Source: an uncultured Coprococcus sp. (GTDB lineage Bacteria > Bacillota > Clostridia > Lachnospirales > Lachnospiraceae). From it: 64,000 nt of DNA. The notes beneath the pieces were generated by a model. That model saw only the letters and a list, made by a program, of their open reading frames with translations, had not been told where the DNA came from and did no database searches. Location of the stretch: assembly GCA_947626675.1 (NCBI GenBank), contig CANQTC010000002.1, forward strand, positions 1 through 64,000. Reading direction: 5' to 3'. A program made the translations under genes and the position numbers. This document shows, one piece after another, positions 1-8,598 of the stretch. Position 1 is the stretch's first letter; every line of letters starts with the position of its first letter.

Positions 1-2
1 CT

Positions 3-116
3 CTTTATGATGAAATAAGAGTCAATGTGGTACCTATCAGACCTGACCGCCATTATCACAGAACGAAAGGTCAGCTCACGGCTAATTTTTCAAATACACA
101 TAAACGAAGCTTCTAA
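3..116 (+). CDS. 3' end of an unidentified gene (partial)
   Basis: The reading frame starting at base 3 is open from the window edge to a TAA, giving the last 37 residues of a protein that begins outside the window. The tail is basic and polar (RPDRHYHRTKGQ) and I do not recognise a family. It is followed 28 bases later by a hairpin with a T run, which supports a real gene end. It may belong to the mobile element or to the sequence next to it. Confidence 0.4.
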   Translation, partial: LYDEIRVNVVPIRPDRHYHRTKGQLTANFSNTHKRSF

Positions 117-143
117 AAATAAATGTACCATTTAGATAATCAG

Positions 144-163
144 GGACAGGTGTGTCCTTTTTT
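144..163 (+). terminator. Rho-independent terminator
   Basis: GGACA-GGTG-TGTCC is followed directly by six T; two more A/G-to-T pairs can extend the stem. It sits just downstream of the partial gene that ends at 116, in the right orientation to terminate it. Confidence 0.55.
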
Positions 164-189
164 AAACAAAGATGGATAATCGAAGAAAA

Positions 190-222
190 AGGTCAGGTCC
201 TTTTTGATAAAGAACTTGACCT
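190..222. other. Long imperfect inverted repeat
   Basis: The sequence AGGTCAGGTCCTTT pairs with AAAGAACTTGACCT with one mismatch and one G-T wobble around a five-base loop. No T run follows, so it is not an obvious terminator. It lies 50 bases left of the TGTTGCAT repeat and could be part of an element end or an RNA leader hairpin. The rest of the stretch between 117 and 353 shows no gene. Confidence 0.4.
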
Positions 223-271
223 AAATCTTAAGTTAATGACATTGTATGAATATGGGATTTGTGGTTTGTAG

Positions 272-286
272 TGTTGCATATGTGTT
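272..286 (+). repeat. Left copy of 15-base direct repeat (candidate integrase arm site)
   Basis: TGTTGCATATGTGTT is identical to bases 11657-11671 beside the integrase. A degenerate second unit (TGTTATAT) follows at an 11-base step, the same step as in the right-end array. This is the pattern expected for arm-type binding sites of a tyrosine recombinase, but it could also be the att duplication itself. Confidence 0.45.
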
Positions 287-353
287 ATATACACAGGACT
301 ACCCTCACATTCCCTGAACTCCTCATAACTTTAACAAAGAAAGGACAATCATT

Positions 354-593
354 ATGAAAATACATTTTGCTTACTACAACCAATACAAGAATGGAATAGA
401 TATTGCTTTTGCAGACAATACGCTACTCTTTCTCTCATGTGCAGAAGCTGAAAAGAATCTTTACACTACACCAAATTCTCAAAGGCTTATTGATAACCTT
501 GCGATTTAGAAACCTCTCAAATATGCTGCACTGGCTCTTGACGGAGAGTTGCAGTCATGGGCTGATGCTATGGATGAGGATTGGAGTCCGTAA
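354..593 (+). pseudogene. Small DUF6061-like protein interrupted by an in-frame TAG
   Basis: An ATG at 354 follows a good ribosome binding site (AAAGAAAGGA) and opens a 51-codon frame ending in TAG at 507. The same frame then continues without shift for 27 more sensible codons (KPLKYAALALDGELQSWADA) to a TAA at 591. Read through, it makes a 79-residue protein that resembles the small DUF6061-type proteins common in Lachnospiraceae mobile DNA; that assignment is from memory and weak. A point mutation to an amber stop is the simplest reading. The ORF track only lists a shadow here (403-678), so the gene is easily missed. Confidence 0.5.
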
Positions 594-602
594 AGTGAAC
601 TT

Positions 603-3509
603 CTATTCCTCTATGTATTTCAATTCTCTTTTTTTAAATGAAAGCATCGTTCCCTCTAATATTGTAACAATAGACTGATTTATCACATCGTCCTCTATTC
701 CGCCAGCCTCAACTTCAACCAATTGATCATTTTCTTTATCAATTTTAACATGAATGATTTGATCAGAATCCGCCACAACTGCTAAATTTGGATTATGTGT
801 GACCAATATAATTTGTCTCCTATTTTTAGCCGCCTGAATAAATGGTACAAGAACTTTAGTTACGCTTTGATTATCCAAATTGTCTTCTGGCTGATCGATT
901 ACTAACGGAATATCTCGCAAATCCAAGAGTAAATAAAAAATTAGTAATAATGCTCCTCTTTCTCCAGGCGATAATTTATCCAAAGTCTTGCCATCACTCA
1001 CTAACTCATATTTATTGGTAAGATAACCTAATCCGAATAAATAATTATAAAAATCAAGCATCTTACTTTCCTTAATTTGTGGAATGATACCATCTGGAAA
1101 TTCACTCATTTTTTCAATAATCTTCTTAGGAATATCCAAATACTCTTCAATGCTTTCAATATCTCCTAATTCTTCAATCGTTTTATATAATTGATAATTA
1201 TCATCTTTGAAAATGTTTCTTTTTTGCTTATTTATATAGTCAAATACACTTTGCTGAAATGTTGTATCAATAACTAACCCTGACCTAATACATATGCTAT
1301 AGTCACTTAATAGTTCGCTATTTTCGTTCAAAAAATCATCCACTGGCTTTTTAAACCTGTTATATATCTGTATTATTTTCTTTTTTTCTTTAAGTATATC
1401 TGCTGCTATTTCATCTCGTTTCATATAAAGTGGATTTAAATCTTCCTGTATTCCTCCACTTATATACTTTATTTCGTCTTCTACAACCTTTACTGCTTCC
1501 CTACGTGTTTTCTCAATATCACTCCATTCCTTCAAGCGGTTTAAATATTCATTATATTCTTGTATATGCTTATCTTCTTCTGCAACAATATCATTTTTTT
1601 CTTTTGTATACTTGATGAGCTGGATTTCTATACCACTTTCAGGATTCTTTAGTTTATCCTTCACCTCTGCTATAAGTTGATCTATTTCAGTTTTCTTCGC
1701 ATTTACTGTTTCTTTATTAACTTTTATATGAAAAATTGTATTAACACTCAAATCAAACTCTACTAATTCTTCATTAATATGCTCCATAGACTTTGCAAAA
1801 CGATTCTGTATTTCATCAATTTCTTCCAATATGCTTTGTAACTTACGAACCTTTTCATTCAATGAAAATAATTTCTGATTTTCACTTTCACTTTGATTTG
1901 ACATTTCTTTTATTTTTTCTAAAACTGCGTCATACATTTCCTGCTTTTCTTTTGGTAGTTCAGGCTTTTCAATTTTCTTAGGTTTTATAGACATATGGGC
2001 TTCTAACTGAGTGTTCGCATCTTTTAACAGAGCCTCCTGTTTTATTTTATACGATGATAAAAGTTTTGTTTCTTTATCAATAATCTCCCTATTAACATTT
2101 GTTAAATCATTAATCAAAAATCCTATGTTTTCTTCTGTTGATTTAGTATACTTATCAATCAACTCATCAAAGTCTCTGCAATTTTCTTTGTCCATTTCTG
2201 TCAATCTAGAAAAAATAACATTATTTATTTCATCAGAAAAACGCTTAAATTCAGTATCTGTACAGATTTCTTCAAAATACTGTTGTGGAATACATTGACA
2301 CCGTTCTACATTATTTACATCAGGAATATCCGAAAGATTCTTCTTAGTAGTTTCACCATTATTCTCCCATATTAATGATGCTTCAAAGTTAGATGCCAAC
2401 TTATTTTTTAGGAATTTTCCCTTATTTAAAAAAGCAAATTTTTCGTAATTATGACTGTCTGCTAACAATCCTATTATTTCAGCTATTGCAGATTTCCCAT
2501 TTCCTTTATTTCCAATAATACTTATTAATCCTGGATTCATTGGAATACAGATATTTTGAAACCATTTTCCTTTATTTCCATCATAGTTGTCAGCCCAATT
2601 AATAACTAACTTGTCAATATATTTGGTTGAATTTTTCTTTATACGTTCAATTTGTTCTGGAACTACTCCCAAATACATACGATTATCATAGTCAATCAGT
2701 GCTTGCCTTAATCCCTCAAAACTACAATCTGCCTTAACCCATGTACATCTTTCTTCCATGCTTTCATATTCACTTTTCTCGTGAGAATCCGATGCAACCA
2801 TGCATGGCTTTCCAAACACAGCCTTATAAAATTTAGCATTCTTTGCTTCTTTCTTTTTATGATTTGGCAACTCAACTATGTCTATTTTCTTTTCTATTAT
2901 TTCACTTTTCGTAATATCTAGAGTCTCATAGATTTCTTCTGGTGTAGCTTCTTTCTTTGGAACATGTGTCATTTCATTTTCAATGCTACCATGTTTATCT
3001 CCACCATGAATAATAACAAGACCACCTAATTTATGTGTTAGTTCAACAGCATCATCTAAATTGACAATGGTTGTTAAGAGTCCTCTTCCATAATCGCCAT
3101 TCCCATTAGCTGTAATTTTGCTTTCAGTTAACCCAAGAACCGAACAAAAATTATCATATATATTCTGCCTAGTTGACTTAACATAGGTTTCACCTATCTT
3201 TATTTTCTGAGGAAATACGCAAATCAAATGTACTCCCTTTTTACCCTTATCGGTTTTAATTTCTATTCCAGGAATAAAATTGATCTGATCTTTATATAAA
3301 CCTTTTTCATTTCCCTGAGTTTCGTATATATTCCAAATATCGTCTAATGCATCCACATTAGAATGATCTGTAATTGAAAACATCGAAATATTTTTTTCAA
3401 TTAACTTATCAAAGATTTCCTCAACTGACATTTTAGTCCTAGATTCTTTTGAATATGTGGAATGCATATGTAAATTCCATAATCTCCACTCTGATCCCCT
3501 GTTTATCAC
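603..3509 (-). CDS. TrlF-like protein: PHP phosphoesterase fused to SMC/ABC-type ATPase
   Basis: This 968-residue protein opens with a PHP domain (about 1-290) that keeps its metal ligands: HMH at 14-16, TDH at 47-49, IPGIEIKTD, and SDSH near 240. A Walker A (GNKGNGKS) follows near 335, then a long charged coiled coil, then the second ATPase half with the signature LSPGERG, Walker B LVIDQPEDNLD and an H-loop VTHNPN. This is the layout of TrlF-family AAA-like ATPases, which resemble SMC/RecN proteins joined to a nuclease-like phosphoesterase and are often found near defence genes. The start is GTG with GAAGG six bases upstream. It is the last gene of a four-gene run behind an R-M pair, only 30 bases after the previous gene. 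A role in sensing and cutting foreign DNA is inferred. Confidence 0.8.
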   Translation of the reverse strand: MINRGSEWRLWNLHMHSTYSKESRTKMSVEEIFDKLIEKNISMFSITDHSNVDALDDIWNIYETQGNEKGLYKDQINFIPGIEIKTDKGKKGVHLICVFPQKIKIGETYVKSTRQNIYDNFCSVLGLTESKITANGNGDYGRGLLTTIVNLDDAVELTHKLGGLVIIHGGDKHGSIENEMTHVPKKEATPEEIYETLDITKSEIIEKKIDIVELPNHKKKEAKNAKFYKAVFGKPCMVASDSHEKSEYESMEERCTWVKADCSFEGLRQALIDYDNRMYLGVVPEQIERIKKNSTKYIDKLVINWADNYDGNKGKWFQNICIPMNPGLISIIGNKGNGKSAIAEIIGLLADSHNYEKFAFLNKGKFLKNKLASNFEASLIWENNGETTKKNLSDIPDVNNVERCQCIPQQYFEEICTDTEFKRFSDEINNVIFSRLTEMDKENCRDFDELIDKYTKSTEENIGFLINDLTNVNREIIDKETKLLSSYKIKQEALLKDANTQLEAHMSIKPKKIEKPELPKEKQEMYDAVLEKIKEMSNQSESENQKLFSLNEKVRKLQSILEEIDEIQNRFAKSMEHINEELVEFDLSVNTIFHIKVNKETVNAKKTEIDQLIAEVKDKLKNPESGIEIQLIKYTKEKNDIVAEEDKHIQEYNEYLNRLKEWSDIEKTRREAVKVVEDEIKYISGGIQEDLNPLYMKRDEIAADILKEKKKIIQIYNRFKKPVDDFLNENSELLSDYSICIRSGLVIDTTFQQSVFDYINKQKRNIFKDDNYQLYKTIEELGDIESIEEYLDIPKKIIEKMSEFPDGIIPQIKESKMLDFYNYLFGLGYLTNKYELVSDGKTLDKLSPGERGALLLIFYLLLDLRDIPLVIDQPEDNLDNQSVTKVLVPFIQAAKNRRQIILVTHNPNLAVVADSDQIIHVKIDKENDQLVEVEAGGIEDDVINQSIVTILEGTMLSFKKRELKYIEE

Positions 3510-3539
3510 AATATACCTTCTTTCATCTTTCTATAATAG

Positions 3540-4190
3540 CTATATACAGTTTATTTTCTCTACTAACTTCTCAATTGGCTCACATTCCCTTATCGAATAA
3601 TGATATTTATCAATAATGCCTAACTGTTTTCCATTTTGATAGTCGTTCCTACTTGTTTTTCTTCTAAACGCCCTAGCATATCCATATAATCTATGTAATC
3701 TTTGTAATTCATCCACTTCCTGAAACACTACTATTCCACCTACATCCGAGCATGGTTTGTCAAACTTCCAAACTACATAAATAGGTATTTCTTTCCCATT
3801 CATCCTGTCTATTTCTTTACATTTAAAATAGCTTTGTAATTTGGGCTCATCAACAACTAAAGTCTCTTTTGCATACAAACCTACTCTCTCTTTTGACTTC
3901 ATAAAAGCTTGTCCTTCAAGAAACTTTGCTTCTATTCTACAAACCAATTCTCTGCAACTAGAATCCCTATATACATTTATATCTGGATACTTATCAATTT
4001 CTGTCTTTTTGCATTTATAAATTGTATTATGTTCAACATACTCCATTAATTCTTTTACTAGATCATCTGAATTGAGCAAATCTCTTTCAAATGGATAATC
4101 CAGTTTTGATTTTCCATCACATTTATGACATAATCCACATTTTAATTTCTCATCATCTAATTCCGATAAACTAACTTTACAGCTTAACAT
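3540..4190 (-). CDS. Predicted PD-(D/E)XK nuclease with N-terminal Cys cluster
   Basis: I do not recognise a named family for this 216-residue protein. It shows CGLCHKC near residues 18-24, a likely small zinc site. It then has PD at 69-70 and EAK at 87-89, followed by a hydrophobic strand IPIYVVWKF, the order and spacing expected of a PD-(D/E)XK nuclease core (D70, E87, K89). The C-terminal third is basic. The ATG has GGAG eight bases upstream and lies nine bases after the stop of the AlwI-like enzyme, so the two are probably translated from one message. It may be a second nuclease of the restriction system or the partner of the TrlF protein that follows. Function is inferred from motif geometry only. 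Confidence 0.6.
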   Translation of the reverse strand: MLSCKVSLSELDDEKLKCGLCHKCDGKSKLDYPFERDLLNSDDLVKELMEYVEHNTIYKCKKTEIDKYPDINVYRDSSCRELVCRIEAKFLEGQAFMKSKERVGLYAKETLVVDEPKLQSYFKCKEIDRMNGKEIPIYVVWKFDKPCSDVGGIVVFQEVDELQRLHRLYGYARAFRRKTSRNDYQNGKQLGIIDKYHYSIRECEPIEKLVEKINCI

Positions 4191-4199
4191 TTTCCACTC

Positions 4200-5876
4200 C
4201 TATAGCCAATCTAAGGCTTTTTCTTTTATTTTTGCATACCATTCATTTTCATCAGTTGCAGTCTTTGCCTGTTCAAGCGAATAATCAAATATTCTCTTTA
4301 CTTGCTCAGGATTTGGTACATATCCAGCTTTATATGATTGCTCAACCATATTTATAAAAACATCTAATTCTAGTGGAATAATTACAGATTGTCCACCATA
4401 AAATGCAATATTTACCGTATGTAACGCATAAAAATATGCAATACAAGATTCGTTTATTTTCGGAGCAATAAATAAGCAATATGCATCTTTTCCTATTTCT
4501 TTCTTAAGTTTTGCAAGATGACGAGATACAGGCTCTCCTTCCATCTCATATTGTTTCTGACCTAATTGCATTGTAACTTCCACTGCCACCCCGAATTCTC
4601 CATAATCGCAAACAATATCAGGCATATTCCCTGCTGCCGTTGACATTGGCTGTCCCTTATCATCCAATTTAAGATTTGCCTTAATATCTCCACCATCAAG
4701 CATTGTCATAGCTCTCCAAGTATTCCACTCTAACATAAGTGGAGCATCATAAAGAACATTCTTTTTGATATCATCAAATGTGTTCATAACATCTGCATAT
4801 TCCTTGTATTCCTTAAGATCTGCAATTTGCTTTGTTATAATTGCAGTTTTCTTACTTAAGATTGCATCTTCAAGCATATCTTTCAAGTGTTCAGTAGTTT
4901 CAGTAATAAGCACTTCTTTACCCGTAACCTCTGTCACCTGCTTTATCAGACGCTTTCTATCATCCGAATATAGCACTGGAATTGACATATCAAATAGATA
5001 TTTTTTATATTCATCTTCATCATCAACAAATACTGGTTTACGATCAATGCTATTCAAGAAAAATTCAACTTCTCTTTTCTTTTCTGGCATTATGGAAAGT
5101 GAATGACCACGCTGTGATATCTCCACCATTCCTGTTGCCCTCAAATATCTAAAGCAGGCATCTGCATAATCTCTCATATTACTTGCTTTTGTTCTGACGA
5201 ATTTTTCAAGTGAAGCATCTCTTGATTCTCTTGTCTGCGTATTACCTCCGTCGATATCATTTTTATATATCCTTTCGACTTGAGTGCGAAGATATTTGCC
5301 TCGAAACATCTTGTAGCTTCCTTCTGCATATGCTTTCATTCTTCTAAACTGCTTTATTTCAGCAACAACACTATCAAATTTATTATAATGAGTTAGCTGC
5401 ATACCAAATATCATCAACTCATCGAAACTTATTGTTCCTAATTCATAAATTAATCGGAACATTTCGAGATATGGCTTTACTCCAAATAATCCATTAAATT
5501 GTTCAGGTTCTTTATGATATGGCGATGGTAATTGGAATTTCAAAAGCTGTCTTAACAATGTTTCTTCTGTTCGCTTTCCACTAATTAGTTTTTTCCCTGA
5601 ATCTGTTAGTTTTATTGTTGGTTTCAAGTCAACAAATCCAAGTGCTTTGGGCGCTCTTGTTATTCTATCCCTAGCGCTCAAAGCCATATCTTTTGCTGAG
5701 CCCTTACCTTCAAAGTCACTACCGTCTGCCAACTTCTTAATAAATTCTACTTGTGTATCTGTGTTCCATACTTTTCCATCAAAATACTTATCTAGGACTT
5801 CTATTTCTGGAATCATTTTTAACGGGGATCTTGGTGAAGTCGTAAAAAATAATGTTTTACTTTTTAAATATGCCAT
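4200..5876 (-). CDS. AlwI/BspD6I-family type IIS restriction endonuclease
   Basis: The protein (about 558 residues) follows the AlwI/N.BspD6I family along its length: TTSPRSPLK at the N-terminus, the SARDRI segment, the winged-helix recognition half, and a C-terminal nuclease domain with TAAGNMPDI, VAVEVT and YEMEGEPVSRH, matching the family's catalytic PD..ExT and the following conserved helix. These enzymes recognise short asymmetric sites (GGATC or GAGTC in known members) and cut a few bases away. The first ATG at 5882 abuts the GGAGG; the second at 5876 has proper spacing and is chosen. It lies directly behind the methyltransferase gene, forming a restriction-modification pair. The exact recognition site cannot be read from sequence. 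Confidence 0.88.
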   Translation of the reverse strand: MAYLKSKTLFFTTSPRSPLKMIPEIEVLDKYFDGKVWNTDTQVEFIKKLADGSDFEGKGSAKDMALSARDRITRAPKALGFVDLKPTIKLTDSGKKLISGKRTEETLLRQLLKFQLPSPYHKEPEQFNGLFGVKPYLEMFRLIYELGTISFDELMIFGMQLTHYNKFDSVVAEIKQFRRMKAYAEGSYKMFRGKYLRTQVERIYKNDIDGGNTQTRESRDASLEKFVRTKASNMRDYADACFRYLRATGMVEISQRGHSLSIMPEKKREVEFFLNSIDRKPVFVDDEDEYKKYLFDMSIPVLYSDDRKRLIKQVTEVTGKEVLITETTEHLKDMLEDAILSKKTAIITKQIADLKEYKEYADVMNTFDDIKKNVLYDAPLMLEWNTWRAMTMLDGGDIKANLKLDDKGQPMSTAAGNMPDIVCDYGEFGVAVEVTMQLGQKQYEMEGEPVSRHLAKLKKEIGKDAYCLFIAPKINESCIAYFYALHTVNIAFYGGQSVIIPLELDVFINMVEQSYKAGYVPNPEQVKRIFDYSLEQAKTATDENEWYAKIKEKALDWL

Positions 5877-5888
5877 TTTCATCCTCCC

Positions 5889-6740
5889 TTAGTAATTTGT
5901 CACAATTATATGTTTTGCATCTGCTTTAAACCGATTTCTTATATTTACAGCATATGATTTATCGTATTCTTCAACTATATATTTTCCATATAATTCTTCA
6001 GTTAAAACTGTTTTCCCTATAACCAACAATGCTTTACATGATAAATTAACAAAATCATTCGCCAATCTTCTATGTTCGTCTTCACCAAATCCATTTTTAT
6101 ATGTTTCATTTCCATAATCACTAAATACACAATCATATGGTGGATCTAAAAATATAAAATCATCATTTCTTGCCATATCGAAAATTTCTGAATAATCACG
6201 ATTATATATCTCTGTTCTCTTCAACAATTGATAATGCTTATCTGTGATTAATTTCGTATTAAAATTTTTGTATCTTCCAAATGGCACATTATATTCTCCA
6301 CTTGCATTATATCTGATCATTCCTGAATACGCTGTCTTGTTAATAAAATAGTATATAACTGCATCTAAATATTCACATTCTATTTTATGATTAAACATAT
6401 TTCTCAGATTATAATACAATGCTTCATTTTTATTTTCCACTCTAACATCTGGGGTTTTCTTTTTTAATTCTTCATACTCTTTTTGATTTTTTTCATATAT
6501 TTTTTGAAGCTCATCTAATTGCTTCCTTGCAACTGGATATTCCTCTTTCATTTGCTGATAAAAGGAATATAACTTTGTGTTAACATCATTTATTATTGCA
6601 TTTTGGGGTTCTAAATAAAAATATAGTGCCCCGCCCCCAAAAAATGGTTCGATATATCTGTTATACTCCGATGGCATATTATTAATAAAATGTGATATTT
6701 CTTTCGATTTACCACCTCTATATTTAATCATTGAATTCAT
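5889..6740 (-). CDS. Dam-family (D12 class) DNA adenine N6-methyltransferase
   Basis: A 283-residue protein with the D12-class order: the AdoMet-site motif KYRGGKSK at the N-terminus, EPFFGGGALYF, NDVN, and the catalytic motif FLDPPYD near 200. It would methylate adenine in the target of the following AlwI-like endonuclease and so protect host DNA. A strong ribosome binding site (GAGGAGG, eight bases before ATG) and a TATAAT-bearing upstream region suggest it is the first gene of a four-gene transcript, which is a sensible order because protection must come before cutting. There are only twelve bases between its stop and the endonuclease start chosen here. Confidence 0.88.
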   Translation of the reverse strand: MNSMIKYRGGKSKEISHFINNMPSEYNRYIEPFFGGGALYFYLEPQNAIINDVNTKLYSFYQQMKEEYPVARKQLDELQKIYEKNQKEYEELKKKTPDVRVENKNEALYYNLRNMFNHKIECEYLDAVIYYFINKTAYSGMIRYNASGEYNVPFGRYKNFNTKLITDKHYQLLKRTEIYNRDYSEIFDMARNDDFIFLDPPYDCVFSDYGNETYKNGFGEDEHRRLANDFVNLSCKALLVIGKTVLTEELYGKYIVEEYDKSYAVNIRNRFKADAKHIIVTNY

Positions 6741-6774
6741 AGTGTTTTCCTCCTCGTAGATTCAACCATACTAA

Positions 6775-6780
6775 ATTATA
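6775..6780 (-). promoter_or_regulatory. -10 box for the R-M operon
   Basis: On the minus strand a perfect TATAAT sits about 35 bases before the methyltransferase start. There is no good -35 at 17 bases. A TTGAAA further upstream is too far away (29 bases). The operon may therefore need an activator or be expressed weakly. Confidence 0.4.
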
Positions 6781-6884
6781 CTACTTTTTTCTTTTATTTA
6801 CTATTATTTTTTCAATGCCAGAAATATCATTAATTATGACACTTCAAAAACATCCTAGGTTCAAATTGAATCCCCCCTCATCCC

Positions 6885-8399
6885 CTATCTCCCCTCATAC
6901 GCTTCCCATAATCTCTTCTGTTCCGCACTTATCCTCAGTATCTCCTGCAAATCCCTCGCCATAGCTTTGACATTCGCATCCATCTGCTCTACAGTACCTG
7001 TACGATTACAGGCTTTAATTTCATGCTGTACTTCTTCTTTTGAATACATCTCCTTCGTTTCCACATTCATATATCCAAGTGATGTATAGCTATATCCATC
7101 CCTTGTATCTCCGAATACCGGAGCAACTTCCCATTTGGAAGTTTTCCACCTCATAAGCCTTGGGAACCAACACAATCCTTCTTTTATCAGTTCTTTGAAT
7201 GCCTCTAGCAGTTTTCCAATTTCATACAAGATCCCACGAAATGAATTTCCGGCATCAATTGTTTTATCCGCTTCCACCTGATTAGCATATTCTTCAATGG
7301 TAGGTGCAAATAATCTGAATGATGATACAAAAGCTTTGATTCTATCAAGCAATACCACTGCTTTTTTTGCCTCATCTGTAGTATATTCAATCTCCTGATT
7401 TACAGATTGAAGTTCTAACCTTTTTCCTTCCAGCTCATTTGATATACGCTGCGATTCTCTTTTATCCATATCCGACAATGCCTTCTCAATCCTCCTCTTA
7501 TTCTCAAGATATGAAATCTCTGATTCCAGTTTTTCCTTTTTATCTGTATATTCTCGTTCCAGACACTTTTCTTTCTCGACTATTTCATCCCTTTTCTCAT
7601 TAAATTCTTTATTCAGTTTCCCATCTAGAATGCTGTATGCCATTTTTGAACTAAGTAGTTCCATTTCTGCATCATATACTTGCTCGTGCAACTCTTCTAA
7701 ATGCTCCGTTTCTTTTTCTACTTTGTATTCTGCCACTGATAAATCATAATTTCTTCCAAGACTTTTTTCTGATAAATCTTCATGTGTATGATATCTGAAG
7801 CACATCCCAGCTTCCTCTCTTAATTTATCCTGTAAAATTACTGAAAGCGTTTCCGGTGTAAATACATTTCTTTTCAAAACCTTCTTCCTAAGTCCTCTCT
7901 TAGCACCTTCCCATACTGGTACTCCTACCACATGAACATGTGGACTTGCTTCATCAAAATGAATTACTGCATTTGCAATTTTAAATTCTGGCAACAGTTC
8001 CTCCAGCTTTTTAATCAGAAAACTATACACATAATACATTTTGTCCTTAACATCATCATGTTCATTCCAAAAATCCTTATCTCCACATTGAAATATTATC
8101 TCAACAGCCATATCCTGTTCCAGATTTGCCACATGTTCAAAATAATCATCAATCTTTCGTTCTGCTCTCTTTTGTTTTTCATTGTATTCTTTTACAACTT
8201 CATCAAATTCCTGATGATAAACATTCTTCACATCCTGAAGCAAATCATCTGTTCCTCGCAAAACTATAATATTATCTTTGCTATAATCTTCTGATTTGTA
8301 CTTTCTTAAATTGTGTTTTGCCACTCCAGGCAATTTACTCTTACTTGTGATAGCACTTTTCTTGTTGCTAATGTGTGCTGTATAAGACGTATTCCCCAT
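6885..8399 (-). CDS. MobV-family (Pre/Mob) relaxase
   Basis: This 504-residue protein nicks the element at oriT and leads the strand into the recipient. The N-terminal relaxase domain carries the metal-binding motif HFDEASPHVH near 150, the signature of MobV/Pre plasmid recombination enzymes. A long coiled coil follows (about 215-340) and the C-terminus is unassigned. The ORF track starts it at a TTG; an ATG two codons in (8399) has GGAG eight bases upstream and is chosen. No other transfer genes are present, so the protein works with a helper conjugative system. It lies downstream of the ATPase gene with a structured gap between. Confidence 0.85.
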   Translation of the reverse strand: MGNTSYTAHISNKKSAITSKSKLPGVAKHNLRKYKSEDYSKDNIIVLRGTDDLLQDVKNVYHQEFDEVVKEYNEKQKRAERKIDDYFEHVANLEQDMAVEIIFQCGDKDFWNEHDDVKDKMYYVYSFLIKKLEELLPEFKIANAVIHFDEASPHVHVVGVPVWEGAKRGLRKKVLKRNVFTPETLSVILQDKLREEAGMCFRYHTHEDLSEKSLGRNYDLSVAEYKVEKETEHLEELHEQVYDAEMELLSSKMAYSILDGKLNKEFNEKRDEIVEKEKCLEREYTDKKEKLESEISYLENKRRIEKALSDMDKRESQRISNELEGKRLELQSVNQEIEYTTDEAKKAVVLLDRIKAFVSSFRLFAPTIEEYANQVEADKTIDAGNSFRGILYEIGKLLEAFKELIKEGLCWFPRLMRWKTSKWEVAPVFGDTRDGYSYTSLGYMNVETKEMYSKEEVQHEIKACNRTGTVEQMDANVKAMARDLQEILRISAEQKRLWEAYEGR

Positions 8400-8423
8400 A
8401 AGCAAATCTCCTCTCTTATCTGT

Positions 8424-8522
8424 AAAAAATTTTCTCGGAGCATATGCTTATCATCTTGGCTCTGCCACAGATGATAACCCCTTAGCAGTTTTGGCAAGCC
8501 AATACTGCGGTGGTTCTCCGAG
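8424..8522 (-). ncRNA. Three-way-junction structure with terminal U run (candidate sRNA, leader or oriT)
   Basis: On the minus strand an outer stem CTCGGAG/CTCCGAG (7 pairs) encloses two hairpins. One is GCAGT plus TTGG paired with CCAA plus ACTGC; the other is TTATCATCT paired with AGATGATAA and extended by TGGC/GCCA past a single bulged C. Just after the outer stem comes AAAATTTTTT, so a transcript could end here. The relaxase ribosome binding site lies about 15 bases further on. The regularity of three nested helices is hard to explain by chance. No known RNA family was recognised. The ORF 8306-8530 across it is rejected. Confidence 0.5.
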
Positions 8523-8550
8523 GGTTTCAATATTAACTGTTACAACTACC

Positions 8551-8598
8551 AAGAGTTTAATAATCTGTTCCTTTAAGAAATACAGACTCTAAACTCTT
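8551..8598. repeat. 9-base inverted repeat in the relaxase upstream gap (possible oriT part)
   Basis: AAGAGTTTA and TAAACTCTT are perfect inverted copies 30 bases apart, in the 230-base gap between the ATPase and the relaxase. Relaxase targets commonly contain an inverted repeat near the mob gene, so this is a candidate oriT component. The published MobV nick-site consensus was not recognised here. Confidence 0.3.

Noticed and set aside
354-593. TAG read as an amino acid (recoded amber)
   Set aside because: Other genes in the window, such as the AlwI-like endonuclease and the relaxase, end with TAG in the normal way, and no supporting tRNA is seen.
1-600. Copy of the rpsI 3' end as the left attachment site
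   Set aside because: I looked for the last 30 bases of rpsI and the following sequence here and found no convincing match.
403-678. 91-residue ORF on the plus strand
   Set aside because: It runs across the small TAG-interrupted gene in another frame and into the end of the TrlF gene; no ribosome binding site and no protein-like composition.
8306-8530. 74-residue ORF over the three-way junction
   Set aside because: It overlaps the relaxase start in another frame and its translation follows the structured region; the hairpins explain the sequence better.
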